A stretch of 64,000 nt of DNA from Alteromonas profundi (GTDB lineage: Bacteria; Pseudomonadota; Gammaproteobacteria; Enterobacterales; Alteromonadaceae): NCBI RefSeq assembly GCF_010500865.1, contig NZ_JAAAWN010000009.1:95616-159615 (forward strand), written 5' to 3'. Under the pieces are notes generated by a model. It was not told the DNA's origin, made no database searches, and saw only the letters and a program-made list of their open reading frames with translations. A program made the position numbers and the translations under genes. Below are positions 1 through 10,295 of the stretch, in pieces. Every line of letters begins with the position of its first letter. Position 1 is the first letter of the stretch.

Positions 1-1796
1 AACCAGGTAGTACAGTCTGCTTGGATGAACGCATGGGGGTTGCTTAGCTTATTGAGCGCTACGTTCTTTTTCGCCCAATCCAGATAGGTATTTGACATAT
101 CAACAGTGGTGACGGACTTAGCGCCACCTTTCGCGGCAAATACCGACACGCTGCCGGTATAAGCAAACAGGTTAAGTACGTCTTTGCCTTTTGCCATTTG
201 CATTACCTTTTGACGGGTATTGCGGTGATCAAGGAACAACCCAGTATCTAAGTAATCAGTAAGGTTTACTAAAAACTGAGCGCCGTTCTCATACACCTGC
301 ATCATATCGCCAGACTGGTTAAATTTTTCGTATTGCTTGGTGCCTTTTTGTTGGCTTCTTACTTTAAGCGCAATTTGTTTTGGCGATGCGCCTGTTACCA
401 TGGGTAGGTAGAGCAATACTTCTTGCAAGCGTTTGCGGGCCTTGTCTTCAGAAACTGTTTTAGGTGGGGCGTATTCTTGTACTACGAGCCAATCGTCATA
501 GCGATCGATGGCCACATTATAGTCAGGCAAATCAGCATCATAGATGCGATAACAATTCGTATCTGCGTTCTTAATCCAGCCCTTTAAGCGTTTTAAATTT
601 TTCTTAAGGCGGTTGGCAAACTCATGGTTAGCGGCGTCGTCACTAAATTGAACCGTATTGTCATCGTCTAAAGAATAATTAACCAATCGACATTCAAGTT
701 TTCCATTATTCATCGCGTAGTCTTTTGAAGCGCGAAGTTTGAGTACCCGCAGAAGATCGCGGTTACTGCTTAGTAACGTAACATGCCATCCTTTCCATGC
801 TTCTTTAAAGCGCTTGCCCCAGTCGTTAAACAAGGGAATAAGGGAGGTTAACTCACCCAACCGTTCTCCATAAGGCGGGTTTGATACTACATATCCTGGC
901 GTTGCAACAGGGGGAGACGATTTAGTGGCATCTTGAACACTAAACTTTATGTCGTTAAACACACCAGCGAAGTCTGCATTTTCTTTGGCAATGCTTATCA
1001 TTTTACGGCTTGCATCGGCCGCAAATATAGCGCCAGTTTCTGTTTTTTGTGCCCCTAAGGCGTCTTCTACAATAGACTCCCATAGGCTACTTTCATGACC
1101 TAGCCACTTATTAAAGCCCCAAAATTGGCGCTTGATACCAGGCGCAATATTACGCGCAATATAGGCAGCTTCAATAGCAATGGTACCCGAGCCACACATA
1201 ATATCGGTAAGAGGGGCGTGAGTATTTTCGGTCCAACCGCTACGCATTAACATGGCGCAAGCAATGTGTTCCTTTAATGGCGCCTCGCCCGTTTGCTGCC
1301 TATAGGCCCTTTGGTGCAAGCTCGCACCTGCCATATCAAGCCCTATAATTACATGGTCGCGTTGAAGTCTTGCATACACCGGGAAATCTGGCATTTTGCG
1401 CTCAACTGATGGGCGTGCCAGCCCCTGTTCCACGAATTGATCAACAATGGCATCTTTAATTTTTACCGCCCCAAACTGGGTATTTTTAAGCGCGAAATTC
1501 GTGCCTATAAACTGCACAGATAGCGTATGACGCGACGCCATATGTTGTTGCCAATCAATGCCCATAGCGGTTTCATAAAGGGCTTCGGCATTGTTTGCTT
1601 TTCCGGTTCCTAGTACCCAGACCACACGGTTAGCCAAGCGTGACCAAAGACAAAGACGATAAGCGTCTGCTTTAGTTCCTTCAAACTGCATCATGCCAGG
1701 CGCTTGTTTTATTTGCGCCTCAGGGCATAAGGTTAAAATTTCTTGCTTTAGAAGTTCGTCTAAGCCGCGGCTGGTTGTGACCAGAATAGTATTCAT
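1..1796 (-). CDS. rlmL: RlmKL bifunctional 23S rRNA methyltransferase, C-terminus cut by window edge
   Basis: Translating the minus strand from the ATG at 1796 gives 598 uninterrupted residues running off the left edge (family about 700). The N-terminal part has a THUMP-like region followed by an adenine-type methyltransferase motif NPPYGERLGE, matching the RlmL half that makes m2G2445. The C-terminal half shows LFLDHRNTRQ and LFAYTGSVSVFAAKGG, the SAM-binding region of the RlmK half that makes m7G2069. The fused protein modifies 23S rRNA during 50S assembly. It lies 69 bp downstream of pyrD on the same strand and may be co-transcribed with it. Only the last part of the RlmK catalytic domain is missing, because of the window boundary. 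Confidence 0.95.
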   Translation of the reverse strand, partial: MNTILVTTSRGLDELLKQEILTLCPEAQIKQAPGMMQFEGTKADAYRLCLWSRLANRVVWVLGTGKANNAEALYETAMGIDWQQHMASRHTLSVQFIGTNFALKNTQFGAVKIKDAIVDQFVEQGLARPSVERKMPDFPVYARLQRDHVIIGLDMAGASLHQRAYRQQTGEAPLKEHIACAMLMRSGWTENTHAPLTDIMCGSGTIAIEAAYIARNIAPGIKRQFWGFNKWLGHESSLWESIVEDALGAQKTETGAIFAADASRKMISIAKENADFAGVFNDIKFSVQDATKSSPPVATPGYVVSNPPYGERLGELTSLIPLFNDWGKRFKEAWKGWHVTLLSSNRDLLRVLKLRASKDYAMNNGKLECRLVNYSLDDDNTVQFSDDAANHEFANRLKKNLKRLKGWIKNADTNCYRIYDADLPDYNVAIDRYDDWLVVQEYAPPKTVSEDKARKRLQEVLLYLPMVTGASPKQIALKVRSQQKGTKQYEKFNQSGDMMQVYENGAQFLVNLTDYLDTGLFLDHRNTRQKVMQMAKGKDVLNLFAYTGSVSVFAAKGGAKSVTTVDMSNTYLDWAKKNVALNKLSNPHAFIQADCTTW

Positions 1797-1865
1797 TCAA
1801 TTACCTGATAGTGCGTGTTGTACCAACACGCGTTTTTGTCAAAAAATAGTGTTTGCTAGTGGCTA

Positions 1866-2873
1866 TTATAACGCTTTTACAATACGTTTAACGAGGTCTG
1901 GCCCCTGATAAATAAACGAAGAATAAACCTGCACCAAAGAGGCCCCGGCATTTAGCCGTGCCTGCGCTGATTCTGGGGAATCAATGCCACCTACCCCTAT
2001 GATGGGAATGGCGCGATCAAGCGCCTGTGCCAATTTTTTCGTTACATTTAAACTCATATCGGTAAGTACAGCCCCGCTTAGGCCGCCCATCTCATCAGCG
2101 TGTTCAAGTCCTACAACCGACTCGCGTGATAAGGTGGTGTTAGTCGCAATGACACCGTCCATTTTTGTTTTCAATAACGACGCCGCAATGCTGGTAATTT
2201 CCTCATCGCTTAAATCGGGGGCTATTTTGATGAACAAGGGAACGTACTTACTGTGCGTTTGGGTTAGTTTTTCTTGGGCTGATTTTAATCCTGACAACAA
2301 GGCATCAAGCGCGTCGCCGTATTGCAAGTTTCTTAGCCCAGGCGTATTTGGAGAAGAAATATTGATGGTGATGTAGCTTGCGTAAGGATACACCTTGTTT
2401 AAGCAAATTAGATAGTCATCTAACGCCTTCGCTTCTTCGGTATCCTTATTTTTTCCAATATTTATTCCTATTGGGCCTTTAAATTTAGCTTGTTTCACCT
2501 GCTCAACAAGATGGTCTACGCCTTTGTTATTAAAGCCCATACGGTTGATGATGGCCTGCTTCTCAGGCAGACGGAATAAGCGCGGCTTAGGGTTACCAGG
2601 TTGGGGCTTTGGTGTCACTGTGCCTATCTCTACAAAACCGAACCCCATATTCGCGAACGCGTCAATACAGTCGCCATTTTTATCTAACCCCGCGGCCAAA
2701 CCTACAGGGTTAGCAAAGGTGATCCCCGCTACCGTCACCGGTTTTGAAATCGTATTGGTGCTATACATCCACTTTAGCGGCGTATGCTGGGTTTTATTCA
2801 ACCAGTTAATGGTGAAATCATGGCTTTTTTCGGGCTCGCATTGAAGCAGAAGTTTTTGCACTAAAGATTGCAT
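1866..2873 (-). CDS. pyrD: Dihydroorotate dehydrogenase (quinone), class 2
   Basis: This 335-residue protein has the usual length for class 2 PyrD. The enzyme oxidises dihydroorotate to orotate in pyrimidine synthesis and passes electrons via FMN to quinone at the inner membrane. Visible hallmarks are the short N-terminal helical extension that binds membrane, [12 protein letters not shown] near the FMN site, [10 protein letters not shown] carrying the class 2 catalytic serine, and the C-terminal IIGVGGIDS phosphate-binding loop. rlmKL follows directly downstream. The glutamate dehydrogenase gene lies upstream on the same strand and ends at a strong terminator, so pyrD probably uses its own promoter in the short gap near 2880-2900. 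Confidence 0.97.
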   Translation of the reverse strand: MQSLVQKLLLQCEPEKSHDFTINWLNKTQHTPLKWMYSTNTISKPVTVAGITFANPVGLAAGLDKNGDCIDAFANMGFGFVEIGTVTPKPQPGNPKPRLFRLPEKQAIINRMGFNNKGVDHLVEQVKQAKFKGPIGINIGKNKDTEEAKALDDYLICLNKVYPYASYITINISSPNTPGLRNLQYGDALDALLSGLKSAQEKLTQTHSKYVPLFIKIAPDLSDEEITSIAASLLKTKMDGVIATNTTLSRESVVGLEHADEMGGLSGAVLTDMSLNVTKKLAQALDRAIPIIGVGGIDSPESAQARLNAGASLVQVYSSFIYQGPDLVKRIVKAL

Positions 2874-2899
2874 GGGCGTCTTATATCACTTAATTGGTA

Positions 2900-2925
2900 T
2901 AAAAAAGCCCTGATAAACAGGGCTT
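2900..2925 (-). terminator. Rho-independent terminator after NAD-glutamate dehydrogenase
   Basis: Arms AGCCCTG (2906-2912) and CAGGGCT (2918-2924) form a perfect 7-bp stem with a five-base loop. Read on the minus strand, the stem is followed by a T run (complement of 2901-2906). It lies 24 bp past the stop of the dehydrogenase gene and upstream of pyrD. Confidence 0.85.
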
Positions 2926-2948
2926 GGTCCTCGCTGAATGCGTGTATT

Positions 2949-5900
2949 CTAATGGTTAGACTTCACGCTTAAAAGCATCAATTCACGTAAAGCGACAGAA
3001 AACTTCGCAAATTCGTGGGTGGCGCTGGTTTTAAACTCTGACATCATGTGATACCAGCGCTTTAATAGCACCTGATTGCTCTCTATCCATTCGCTAAGAA
3101 TTTGATCTGCATCGTTCAAATCTGGGTTCGCTTGCAATAAGTTAGCGGCAATAGAACGCTGCTGCCAGTCGAGTTCTTCGCGGTACGAGGCCCGTGCGAG
3201 TGCTTGCCAATGGTTACTTACGGTCTGATTGTTAATCTGATCTAAGAACCAATGAAGTTCTAGTCGCGAACCTAGTTGGAAGTACAATCGGGCGATAACA
3301 TCGGTTTCATGACTGTCATCAGCCACCACGTGGGCAAGGTCAAAGCTTGAGAACATATTCGAGAAGCTTGCTACTTTATACGCAATATCCTGCGGTACAT
3401 TTTGATCTGCATACTCGCGAGTGAGTGTTTCTAATTGTGCATATTCAGATTCGACTAAATAGTCCTGCAAGTTTTTAGACAAAGTTTCAAAGGTTTCTCT
3501 GTAACTTGCAATAGCCTCTTCAATAGATAGGGCTTTGTTCCCGTGGCGAATATACCAGCGTGCAGAACGACGCATTATTCTGCGGGCTTCATCGAGCATA
3601 GTTAGCTGTAATTGCGCCGAAATCGTATTGTCTAACTGCTCTATCTTCGACCATAAATCTTCCATATTGAAAATGCCGTGCACAATTGAGTACGCATCCG
3701 CAATTTCCTGAACGCTTGCGCCTGTTTCTTCTTGCAACCTAAATACAAAATTTAACCCCATGTCGTTAACCATGTTATTCGTTAACTTAGTGGCAATAAT
3801 TTCGCTGCGCAGTGGATGTTGCTGCATCTGGTCTTGAAATTTTTGACGTAGTACTTCTGGGAAGGCGCTTATCAACAACCGCCCATGATACGGGTTGTCA
3901 GTAATTTCAGGAATGTTTAGTGCATCTTTGAGTACCATTTTGCCATAGGCAATCAGCACGCTAAGTTCTGGGCGTGTTAACCCTTGGTTTGAGGCCACTC
4001 TATCTGAAATTTCATCATCACTTGGAATAAATTCAAGCTCGCGATTTAATTGTCCTTCACGCTCTAACCCATGAATAAATCGTAACTGTTCTTTTAGCTG
4101 CTTTACGCCAGCTAGCTCGGTAATTGAGATAGACTGGGTTTGGCGATAACAGTCTTTTAGCACAATGCGAGATACATCGTCGGTCATCTCGTAGAGCAGT
4201 TTATTGCGCTGTTTAATAGTTAATTCGCCATCGTTAACGACGCTATTGAGCAAGATTTTGATATTAACTTCGTTATCTGAGCAATCTACACCGCCTACGT
4301 TATCAATAAAGTCGGTGTTGACTCTTCCTCCACTAGCCGCATATTCAATTCGGCCGAGTTGGGTAAGGCCTAGGTTGCCCCCTTCACCTACAATTTTAGC
4401 TTGAACGTCTTTACCGTTTACCCGTAAATCGTCGTTGGCGCGATCCCCTACATCTGAATGGGATTCTTTGGTACTTTTTATATACGTACCAATACCACCA
4501 TTCCATAACAGGTCCACGGGCATTTTAAGTACATTATGAATGAGCTCATTCGGCGTCATGCTCATTTGACGCGTGCCCAACCATTTTTTCATTTCGGGTG
4601 TAAGCTTAATCGATTTCGCTGAACGGCTAAACACACCACCACCTTTAGAAATCAGTGATGTATCGTAGTCTTCCCAGGTAAGCTGGGGGTTCTCGAATAA
4701 CCGTTTACGCTCAGCATAACTTGTGGCTGCATCTGGGTTAGGATCAAAGAAGATGTGCATGTGGTTAAATGCACATATAAGCCGTGTATGCTGCGATAAC
4801 AGCATGCCGTTACCGAACACATCACCTGCCATATCACCAATACCTACACAGGTGAAGTCGGTGTTTTGGCAATTGACGCCAATTTCGCGGAAATGGCGTT
4901 TTACTGATTCCCATCCGCCGCGTGCAGTAATGCCCATTTTCTTGTGGTCATAACCAATACTGCCCCCAGAGGCAAACGCGTCGCCCAACCAAAAACCGAA
5001 TTCTTCGGCAATGCCATTGGCAATATCAGAAAAGGTTGCTGTACCTTTGTCTGCCGCCACGACTAAGTATGGATCATCTTCATCAAGACGCACCACATCT
5101 TTTGGCGGCACGATTTCGCCGTTAACGATGTTATCGGTAATATCCAATAAGCTTGTAATAAAGATACGGTAACATGCTTGCCCTTCGGCTTGGATAGCTT
5201 GACGCCCCTCGCCAACCGGCAGGCGCTTACAAACAAACCCGCCTTTTGCACCAACAGGCACTATTACGGTGTTTTTAACCTGTTGTGCTTTTACCAAACC
5301 GAGGATTTCGGTGCGGAAATCTTCTTGTCTAGCAGACCAGCGTAAACCACCACGGGCTACTTTCCCGCCCCGTAGATGCACACCTTCAACGCGTGGGCTG
5401 TACACGAACACCTCGAATTTAGGCAACGGCAGGGGCATGTCGGGAATAAGTTCTGGCGCCATTTTAAACGACACATAGGACTTTTCATTGCCGTGTTCAT
5501 CGGCTTGATAAAAGTTGGTACGCAAGGTAGCAGACATCATGTCTAGATAACGACGAATAATTCGGTCATCATCAAGGTTACTTACATTATCAAGTTGTGC
5601 TTTTATATTGTCTAAAAGCCCGTCTTCTTTCTTCGTGCTGCGTTTTTTAGTCGGGTTAAATCGAACATCGAAATAGCTAACTAATAAGCGTGCAATATCG
5701 GGGTAATTAGCCAGGGTATTAGCAATATAATCATGGCTAAATGAACTGCCGGTTTGGCGCATATATTTTGCGTAAGCGCGCAAAATTGTTACCTTTCTCC
5801 CGGTGAGGTTTGCCCCTAAGATAAGACGGTTAAACGCATCGTCTTCAAGCAGGTTGTACCAAACCTTTGCAAAGCCATCTTGAAACAGACGTTGGGCGTT

Positions 5901-7787
5901 TTCCATATCGAAATGCTGCCCGCTTTTGTGCAACATCGTAAAGTCCATAACCCAATTCTTCTCACCCTCTGCACAGGTGATTTTATAAGGGCTTTCATCG
6001 ATTACGCGTAACCCAAAGTTTTCCAACATAGGCAACACATCAGATAAATGAATAGGTTCAGCGCGGTGGAATAGTTTTAATTTTACTACTTGGCTATCGG
6101 CTTGCTCTTCCTGCGGACGATAGAACAACATATCTAAGGTACGTTGGTCGTTAAGTTGCTCTAGTTTACCGATATCTACCAACGCAGCGCTTGGAAGGTT
6201 ATGTTCCATATAACTGCGTGAGAAGGCGTTGTTATATTTACGCTCTAATGCTTTACCCGACGCTTCACCATGCGCAGCACATATAGCCGAAGCTAACCTG
6301 TCATTCCATGTCTTGGTTAGCTCGATAATGTTATTCTCAATTTCCTTCACGTCATATTCCGCGTTGTTGTCGTCGACTCGTGCAATGTAATGGGTACGAG
6401 CATAGACAGATTCTGAAAAGAAGGTTGTAAATTCCACTTCTTCGGTTGCCCCTAGTGAGGCCCGTAGTAACGCCTGGGTTTCTTTACGTAACTGGGTGTT
6501 ATATCGCTCACGCGGTACAAATACCATGCAAGAAAAGAAACGACCGTAAACATCTTTACGGATAAACAGACGTGATATTCCCCGCTCTTGCATTTGGAAG
6601 ATGCCCATTACGATTTGAGCAAGTTCTTCTACTGGGGTTTGCAGTAATTCATCTCGTGGGTAGGTTTCAACAATATTCACAAAGGCCTTATGGGCATGGG
6701 TGCCAGGCTCAAACCCTGATAAGTCACAAATGCGCTGAATTTTTTCACGCAATATAGGCAACTGGGTTACGCTCATATTGTAAAACGATGCAGAATAAAG
6801 GCCTAAGAAACGGTGCTCTCCAATAACTTGGCCTTCCTTGTTGAATTGTTTCACCCCCACATAGTCCATGTATGCTGGGCGGTGCACCCGTGAACGGGTG
6901 TTCGTTTTCGTTAACATAAGCGGGTTTTGGCTTAATGCTTCTTCCCGCGCCGACGGGGGTAATCGAGATAATAAGCGTTCACGGTTGTGAACCGAATTTT
7001 TCAATAGGCCTAGGCTACTGTCATTATCGGGTATCCAACGATGATCCCCTTCAATAGCCTTCACTTCGTAATACCTGTACCCCATCATGGTAAAGTTATG
7101 ATCGCCTAACCATTCTAAGTAGGTTTTTGTTTGTTTTTTCTCTTCACTAGACAGATGCCAATTTAGCTTATTTACGTCCTTTACTACACTATGTAACTTG
7201 CCCGTCATATCTTGCCAGTCTTGAACGGCTAGCAAAACTTCATCTACCACAGAATGCAATTCTTTCGTCAAGGTGTCGATATCACTTTTCGATGTTTGAT
7301 GATCCACCTCGATGAAGATAACCGTTTCTTTACGCGCGCCCTCTAGTGTTTCGCCGGCTTCGGCAAACTTCTCAACCTGGTTTTTATCATTACGCTTAAT
7401 GTTTATAGGGCTATGCAAAAATAAATGGGTAGTAATATTCAGCCTATTTAGCGACATTCGTACTGAGTCTACGAGGAATGGCATATCGCTAACAATAATT
7501 TCTACAATGGTATGGCTAGAGTGCCAACCATGTTTTTCAATTTCAGGGTCGAATACGCGGATGTAGGGTGCGGAGTTATCAAATTTGGCCAAACCATTCC
7601 ACAAGCTAAGTGTGGCACCGTACAGATCGCTGTCGTTACGGTTTGCTAGGTCATCGCTGGAGATATTTTTATACAACAGGCGGCCGAATTGCTGCACAAG
7701 TGACTTCTGCTGCGCATCCACTTTTTTATCGATAAGTGAAAAAACATTGTCTAGCAGTACTGAGTGTCGCTGTGTGGTGACTGTCAT
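2949..7787 (-). CDS. gdhB: NAD-specific glutamate dehydrogenase, 180-kDa class
   Basis: The 1612-residue protein matches the large bacterial NAD-GDH family in length and layout: a long N-terminal regulatory region with ACT-like segments, a central catalytic domain and a long C-terminal helical extension. Near residue 845 VPVGAKGGFVCK is the catalytic lysine region. Further on, the Rossmann region contains GIGDMAGDVFGNG and VGEGGNLGLTQ. It deaminates glutamate to 2-oxoglutarate and ammonium with NAD+, a catabolic role. The gene is monocistronic: a terminator follows at 2900-2925 and another lies upstream at 7914-7938. The start ATG at 7787 has only a weak AAGG ribosome site. The symbol is borrowed from Pseudomonas usage. 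Confidence 0.96.
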   Translation of the reverse strand: MTVTTQRHSVLLDNVFSLIDKKVDAQQKSLVQQFGRLLYKNISSDDLANRNDSDLYGATLSLWNGLAKFDNSAPYIRVFDPEIEKHGWHSSHTIVEIIVSDMPFLVDSVRMSLNRLNITTHLFLHSPINIKRNDKNQVEKFAEAGETLEGARKETVIFIEVDHQTSKSDIDTLTKELHSVVDEVLLAVQDWQDMTGKLHSVVKDVNKLNWHLSSEEKKQTKTYLEWLGDHNFTMMGYRYYEVKAIEGDHRWIPDNDSSLGLLKNSVHNRERLLSRLPPSAREEALSQNPLMLTKTNTRSRVHRPAYMDYVGVKQFNKEGQVIGEHRFLGLYSASFYNMSVTQLPILREKIQRICDLSGFEPGTHAHKAFVNIVETYPRDELLQTPVEELAQIVMGIFQMQERGISRLFIRKDVYGRFFSCMVFVPRERYNTQLRKETQALLRASLGATEEVEFTTFFSESVYARTHYIARVDDNNAEYDVKEIENNIIELTKTWNDRLASAICAAHGEASGKALERKYNNAFSRSYMEHNLPSAALVDIGKLEQLNDQRTLDMLFYRPQEEQADSQVVKLKLFHRAEPIHLSDVLPMLENFGLRVIDESPYKITCAEGEKNWVMDFTMLHKSGQHFDMENAQRLFQDGFAKVWYNLLEDDAFNRLILGANLTGRKVTILRAYAKYMRQTGSSFSHDYIANTLANYPDIARLLVSYFDVRFNPTKKRSTKKEDGLLDNIKAQLDNVSNLDDDRIIRRYLDMMSATLRTNFYQADEHGNEKSYVSFKMAPELIPDMPLPLPKFEVFVYSPRVEGVHLRGGKVARGGLRWSARQEDFRTEILGLVKAQQVKNTVIVPVGAKGGFVCKRLPVGEGRQAIQAEGQACYRIFITSLLDITDNIVNGEIVPPKDVVRLDEDDPYLVVAADKGTATFSDIANGIAEEFGFWLGDAFASGGSIGYDHKKMGITARGGWESVKRHFREIGVNCQNTDFTCVGIGDMAGDVFGNGMLLSQHTRLICAFNHMHIFFDPNPDAATSYAERKRLFENPQLTWEDYDTSLISKGGGVFSRSAKSIKLTPEMKKWLGTRQMSMTPNELIHNVLKMPVDLLWNGGIGTYIKSTKESHSDVGDRANDDLRVNGKDVQAKIVGEGGNLGLTQLGRIEYAASGGRVNTDFIDNVGGVDCSDNEVNIKILLNSVVNDGELTIKQRNKLLYEMTDDVSRIVLKDCYRQTQSISITELAGVKQLKEQLRFIHGLEREGQLNRELEFIPSDDEISDRVASNQGLTRPELSVLIAYGKMVLKDALNIPEITDNPYHGRLLISAFPEVLRQKFQDQMQQHPLRSEIIATKLTNNMVNDMGLNFVFRLQEETGASVQEIADAYSIVHGIFNMEDLWSKIEQLDNTISAQLQLTMLDEARRIMRRSARWYIRHGNKALSIEEAIASYRETFETLSKNLQDYLVESEYAQLETLTREYADQNVPQDIAYKVASFSNMFSSFDLAHVVADDSHETDVIARLYFQLGSRLELHWFLDQINNQTVSNHWQALARASYREELDWQQRSIAANLLQANPDLNDADQILSEWIESNQVLLKRWYHMMSEFKTSATHEFAKFSVALRELMLLSVKSNH

Positions 7788-7913
7788 TTATAAACCTTAA
7801 TAAGTGTCGTAAGTGCTGAGTTACATTGCTATTTTCGCTAAAACTGAGAGGTAATAAAAGCCCCTTTTTAACGTCTTATTAACAGCATAGATAAGTATGC
7901 AGAAAACACCTAT

Positions 7914-7938
7914 AAAAAAGGGCCTTACGGCCCTTTTT
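7914..7938 (-). terminator. Terminator after the MMPL transporter gene
   Basis: AAAAAGGGCC (7915-7924) pairs with GGCCCTTTTT (7929-7938) around a TTAC loop. Both strands carry T runs after the stem, so it could work either way, but only the minus-strand transporter gene (stop at 7962) reads into it. Confidence 0.88.
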
Positions 7939-7961
7939 AGTGATTAGCTATGCAAAAATAA

Positions 7962-10280
7962 TTATGCACCTGGGTCGTTTCGGTTCCACCAAAGTACCCG
8001 TGCTAATGCAGGAAGCACAATTATTGCGCCTAGCATGTTCACAACGAACATAAAGGTAAGCAGAATTCCCATATCCATCTGGAATTTAAGCGATGAGAAT
8101 ACCCACGTGCTTACCCCAATCGCCAAGGTAATGCCGGTAAATAACACCGCACTTCCCCGCTCTTTCAAGGCGGCTAAATAGGCCTCTTGCACGGTGGCGC
8201 CCTGTTTTAGCATCGAATTCTTAGTAGAAAGAATATAGATACCATAGTCGACACCAATACCCACACCCAGTGCGATAACAGGTAGAGTAGATACGGTCAA
8301 TCCTATTTGTAGGTACGTCATCAGCGCTTGTGCTAGTACCGATACTACATACAGCGGAATAACAACGACTAAGGTAGCGCGAATTGAACGGAAACTAATT
8401 AAGCACAGTGCAATCACCGCCCCAAATACATATAGCATCATAGGATCTTGGGCTGCTTTTACCGCTTCGTTCGTGGCTGCCATTACACCCACGGGACCTG
8501 AGGCTAAGCTAAACTTCATATCGTCGGTTTCATACTCGTCACGATACACTTTAACCGCATCTACCACCCGTGAAATGGTTTCAGCTTTGTGATCTTCCAT
8601 AAATAGAATAATCGGCATCACTGAGCAATCGCCATTAAGCAAACCTGATGAGGTAGGTACGCGAGAGATTGCCTGTACAAGGGTTTGTTGGTTACGTGGT
8701 AATACTTGCCACTTAACGTTACCTTCGTTGTAACCGGCATTCACAATTTTTGCTACCGATGCCAATGACACTGCCGATTGCACCCCAGGTACGTTTTCCA
8801 TTTTCCATTGGAAATCATCCATCGCTTTCATCACGCTGTGAGAAGTACACGCTTCAGGTGTGGTTTCTACCAAAATAGAAATGTAATCTACCGTCACTTC
8901 GTACTTATCAGTGATAAGGAAGGTATCTTGGTTGTAGCGAGAAGTTTCATGTAGTGCAGGAGCGCCAGCATGGAGATCCCCTATTTTCATGTTTTGTGCT
9001 TGAAAGTGTCCAAACACAAACAGCGCCGCTGTAACCAATAAAATAACGATGGCAGGCTTCTTACGAGAACACGCTGCAATCACTGTCCAAAACCGGCTAT
9101 GTGAACCTTCTTTTCCTGCAAATTTATCGACATAATTCTTATCAAGCTTCAAAAAGCTCATTAGTACCGGTAAAAGTACTAGGTTAGTCAGTATGATAAC
9201 TGCCACACCCATACTTGCGGTAATCGCTAATTCGCGAATAATACCGATATCGATAACCAATAATGTCATGAAGCCTACGGTATCAGACAGTAAGGCCACG
9301 CCCCCGGGAATTAATAAGCTTCTAAACGCCGACATTGCCGCACGTTTTGCACCTATACCAGATACGGCTTGCTTTTCGACAGCGTTGATCATCTGTACGC
9401 CGTGACTTACACCAATGGCGAAGACTAAGAAAGGGACCAGTATCGACATCGGGTCCATGCCAAAGCCTAACAGCGTAAGCAGGCCTAGCTGCCAAACTAC
9501 TGCGATAACCGAGCACAATAGCGGCAGTACTGTGAGCATGATGCTTCGCGAGAAGAAATACACCATGACCGCCGTAATTGCGATAGCAATGGCAAAAAAT
9601 AACAATACATCTTTAGCGCCATCAGCAACGTCGCCAATCATTTTGGCGAATCCAATGACATGTATAGAAATATTGTCGTTTTCAAACTCACCGCGTAACT
9701 GCTTTTCAAGCTCACCGGCAAGCGCAAGGGTATCTAAGGGTTCGCCTGTTTGTGGGTCAATATCAAGCAATTGTGCGGTTACCATGGCACAGCTGTAATC
9801 GCTTGCTACTTGGCGACCAACAATATTGGCCTTTTCAATATTTGCGGCAACCAAATCTAACGCATCTTGACTTTGTGAGTTAAAGTCTGCGGGTATCACC
9901 GGGCCGCCGGCAAAACCACCTTCTACAATTTCTGTAAAACGGGTGGAAGGAGAAAATAATGAAACAACTAAAGAGCGATTTACTCCGTTGATAAAAAACA
10001 ACTGGTCGTGAACATTCTTCAACGTATCAAAGAAGTTGGTGTTAAAAATATTGCCATTTTTATCACACACAGAAACCAGAATATTATTAGCACCACCAAA
10101 ATCCTTACGGTGCTCAATGTAGGTTTGCATGTACTCGTGATTAAGCGGAATGTTTTTCTCAAAACCTGCGTCTAAGCGCATTTGAGAGGCCTGGAAACCT
10201 AGGAAAAGTGTGGCAAGTGCAAAAATTGCCACAAGCAGTTTTCGGTTGGCAAAAACTAAGTGTTCAATGAAATGGGTCAT
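7962..10280 (-). CDS. MMPL/RND superfamily transporter
   Basis: The 772-residue membrane protein has the two-fold RND layout: one TM helix (about 10-30), a periplasmic loop, a block of TM helices (about 220-390), a second lone TM near 415, a second periplasmic loop, and a final block of helices from about 630 to the end. This matches the MMPL/HpnN-like branch, which moves hydrophobic molecules using the proton gradient, rather than the drug-efflux AcrB branch (about 1040 residues). It is the last gene of the DUF1302-DUF1329-YCF48 cluster, beginning 15 bp after the YCF48 stop. No membrane-fusion protein is encoded nearby. The substrate is unknown; the context of a porin-like outer membrane protein and a LolB-like DUF1329 protein suggests a lipid or other hydrophobic cargo. 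That is inference. Confidence 0.85.
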   Translation of the reverse strand: MTHFIEHLVFANRKLLVAIFALATLFLGFQASQMRLDAGFEKNIPLNHEYMQTYIEHRKDFGGANNILVSVCDKNGNIFNTNFFDTLKNVHDQLFFINGVNRSLVVSLFSPSTRFTEIVEGGFAGGPVIPADFNSQSQDALDLVAANIEKANIVGRQVASDYSCAMVTAQLLDIDPQTGEPLDTLALAGELEKQLRGEFENDNISIHVIGFAKMIGDVADGAKDVLLFFAIAIAITAVMVYFFSRSIMLTVLPLLCSVIAVVWQLGLLTLLGFGMDPMSILVPFLVFAIGVSHGVQMINAVEKQAVSGIGAKRAAMSAFRSLLIPGGVALLSDTVGFMTLLVIDIGIIRELAITASMGVAVIILTNLVLLPVLMSFLKLDKNYVDKFAGKEGSHSRFWTVIAACSRKKPAIVILLVTAALFVFGHFQAQNMKIGDLHAGAPALHETSRYNQDTFLITDKYEVTVDYISILVETTPEACTSHSVMKAMDDFQWKMENVPGVQSAVSLASVAKIVNAGYNEGNVKWQVLPRNQQTLVQAISRVPTSSGLLNGDCSVMPIILFMEDHKAETISRVVDAVKVYRDEYETDDMKFSLASGPVGVMAATNEAVKAAQDPMMLYVFGAVIALCLISFRSIRATLVVVIPLYVVSVLAQALMTYLQIGLTVSTLPVIALGVGIGVDYGIYILSTKNSMLKQGATVQEAYLAALKERGSAVLFTGITLAIGVSTWVFSSLKFQMDMGILLTFMFVVNMLGAIIVLPALARVLWWNRNDPGA

Positions 10281-10295
10281 AATACTGTGGCTACC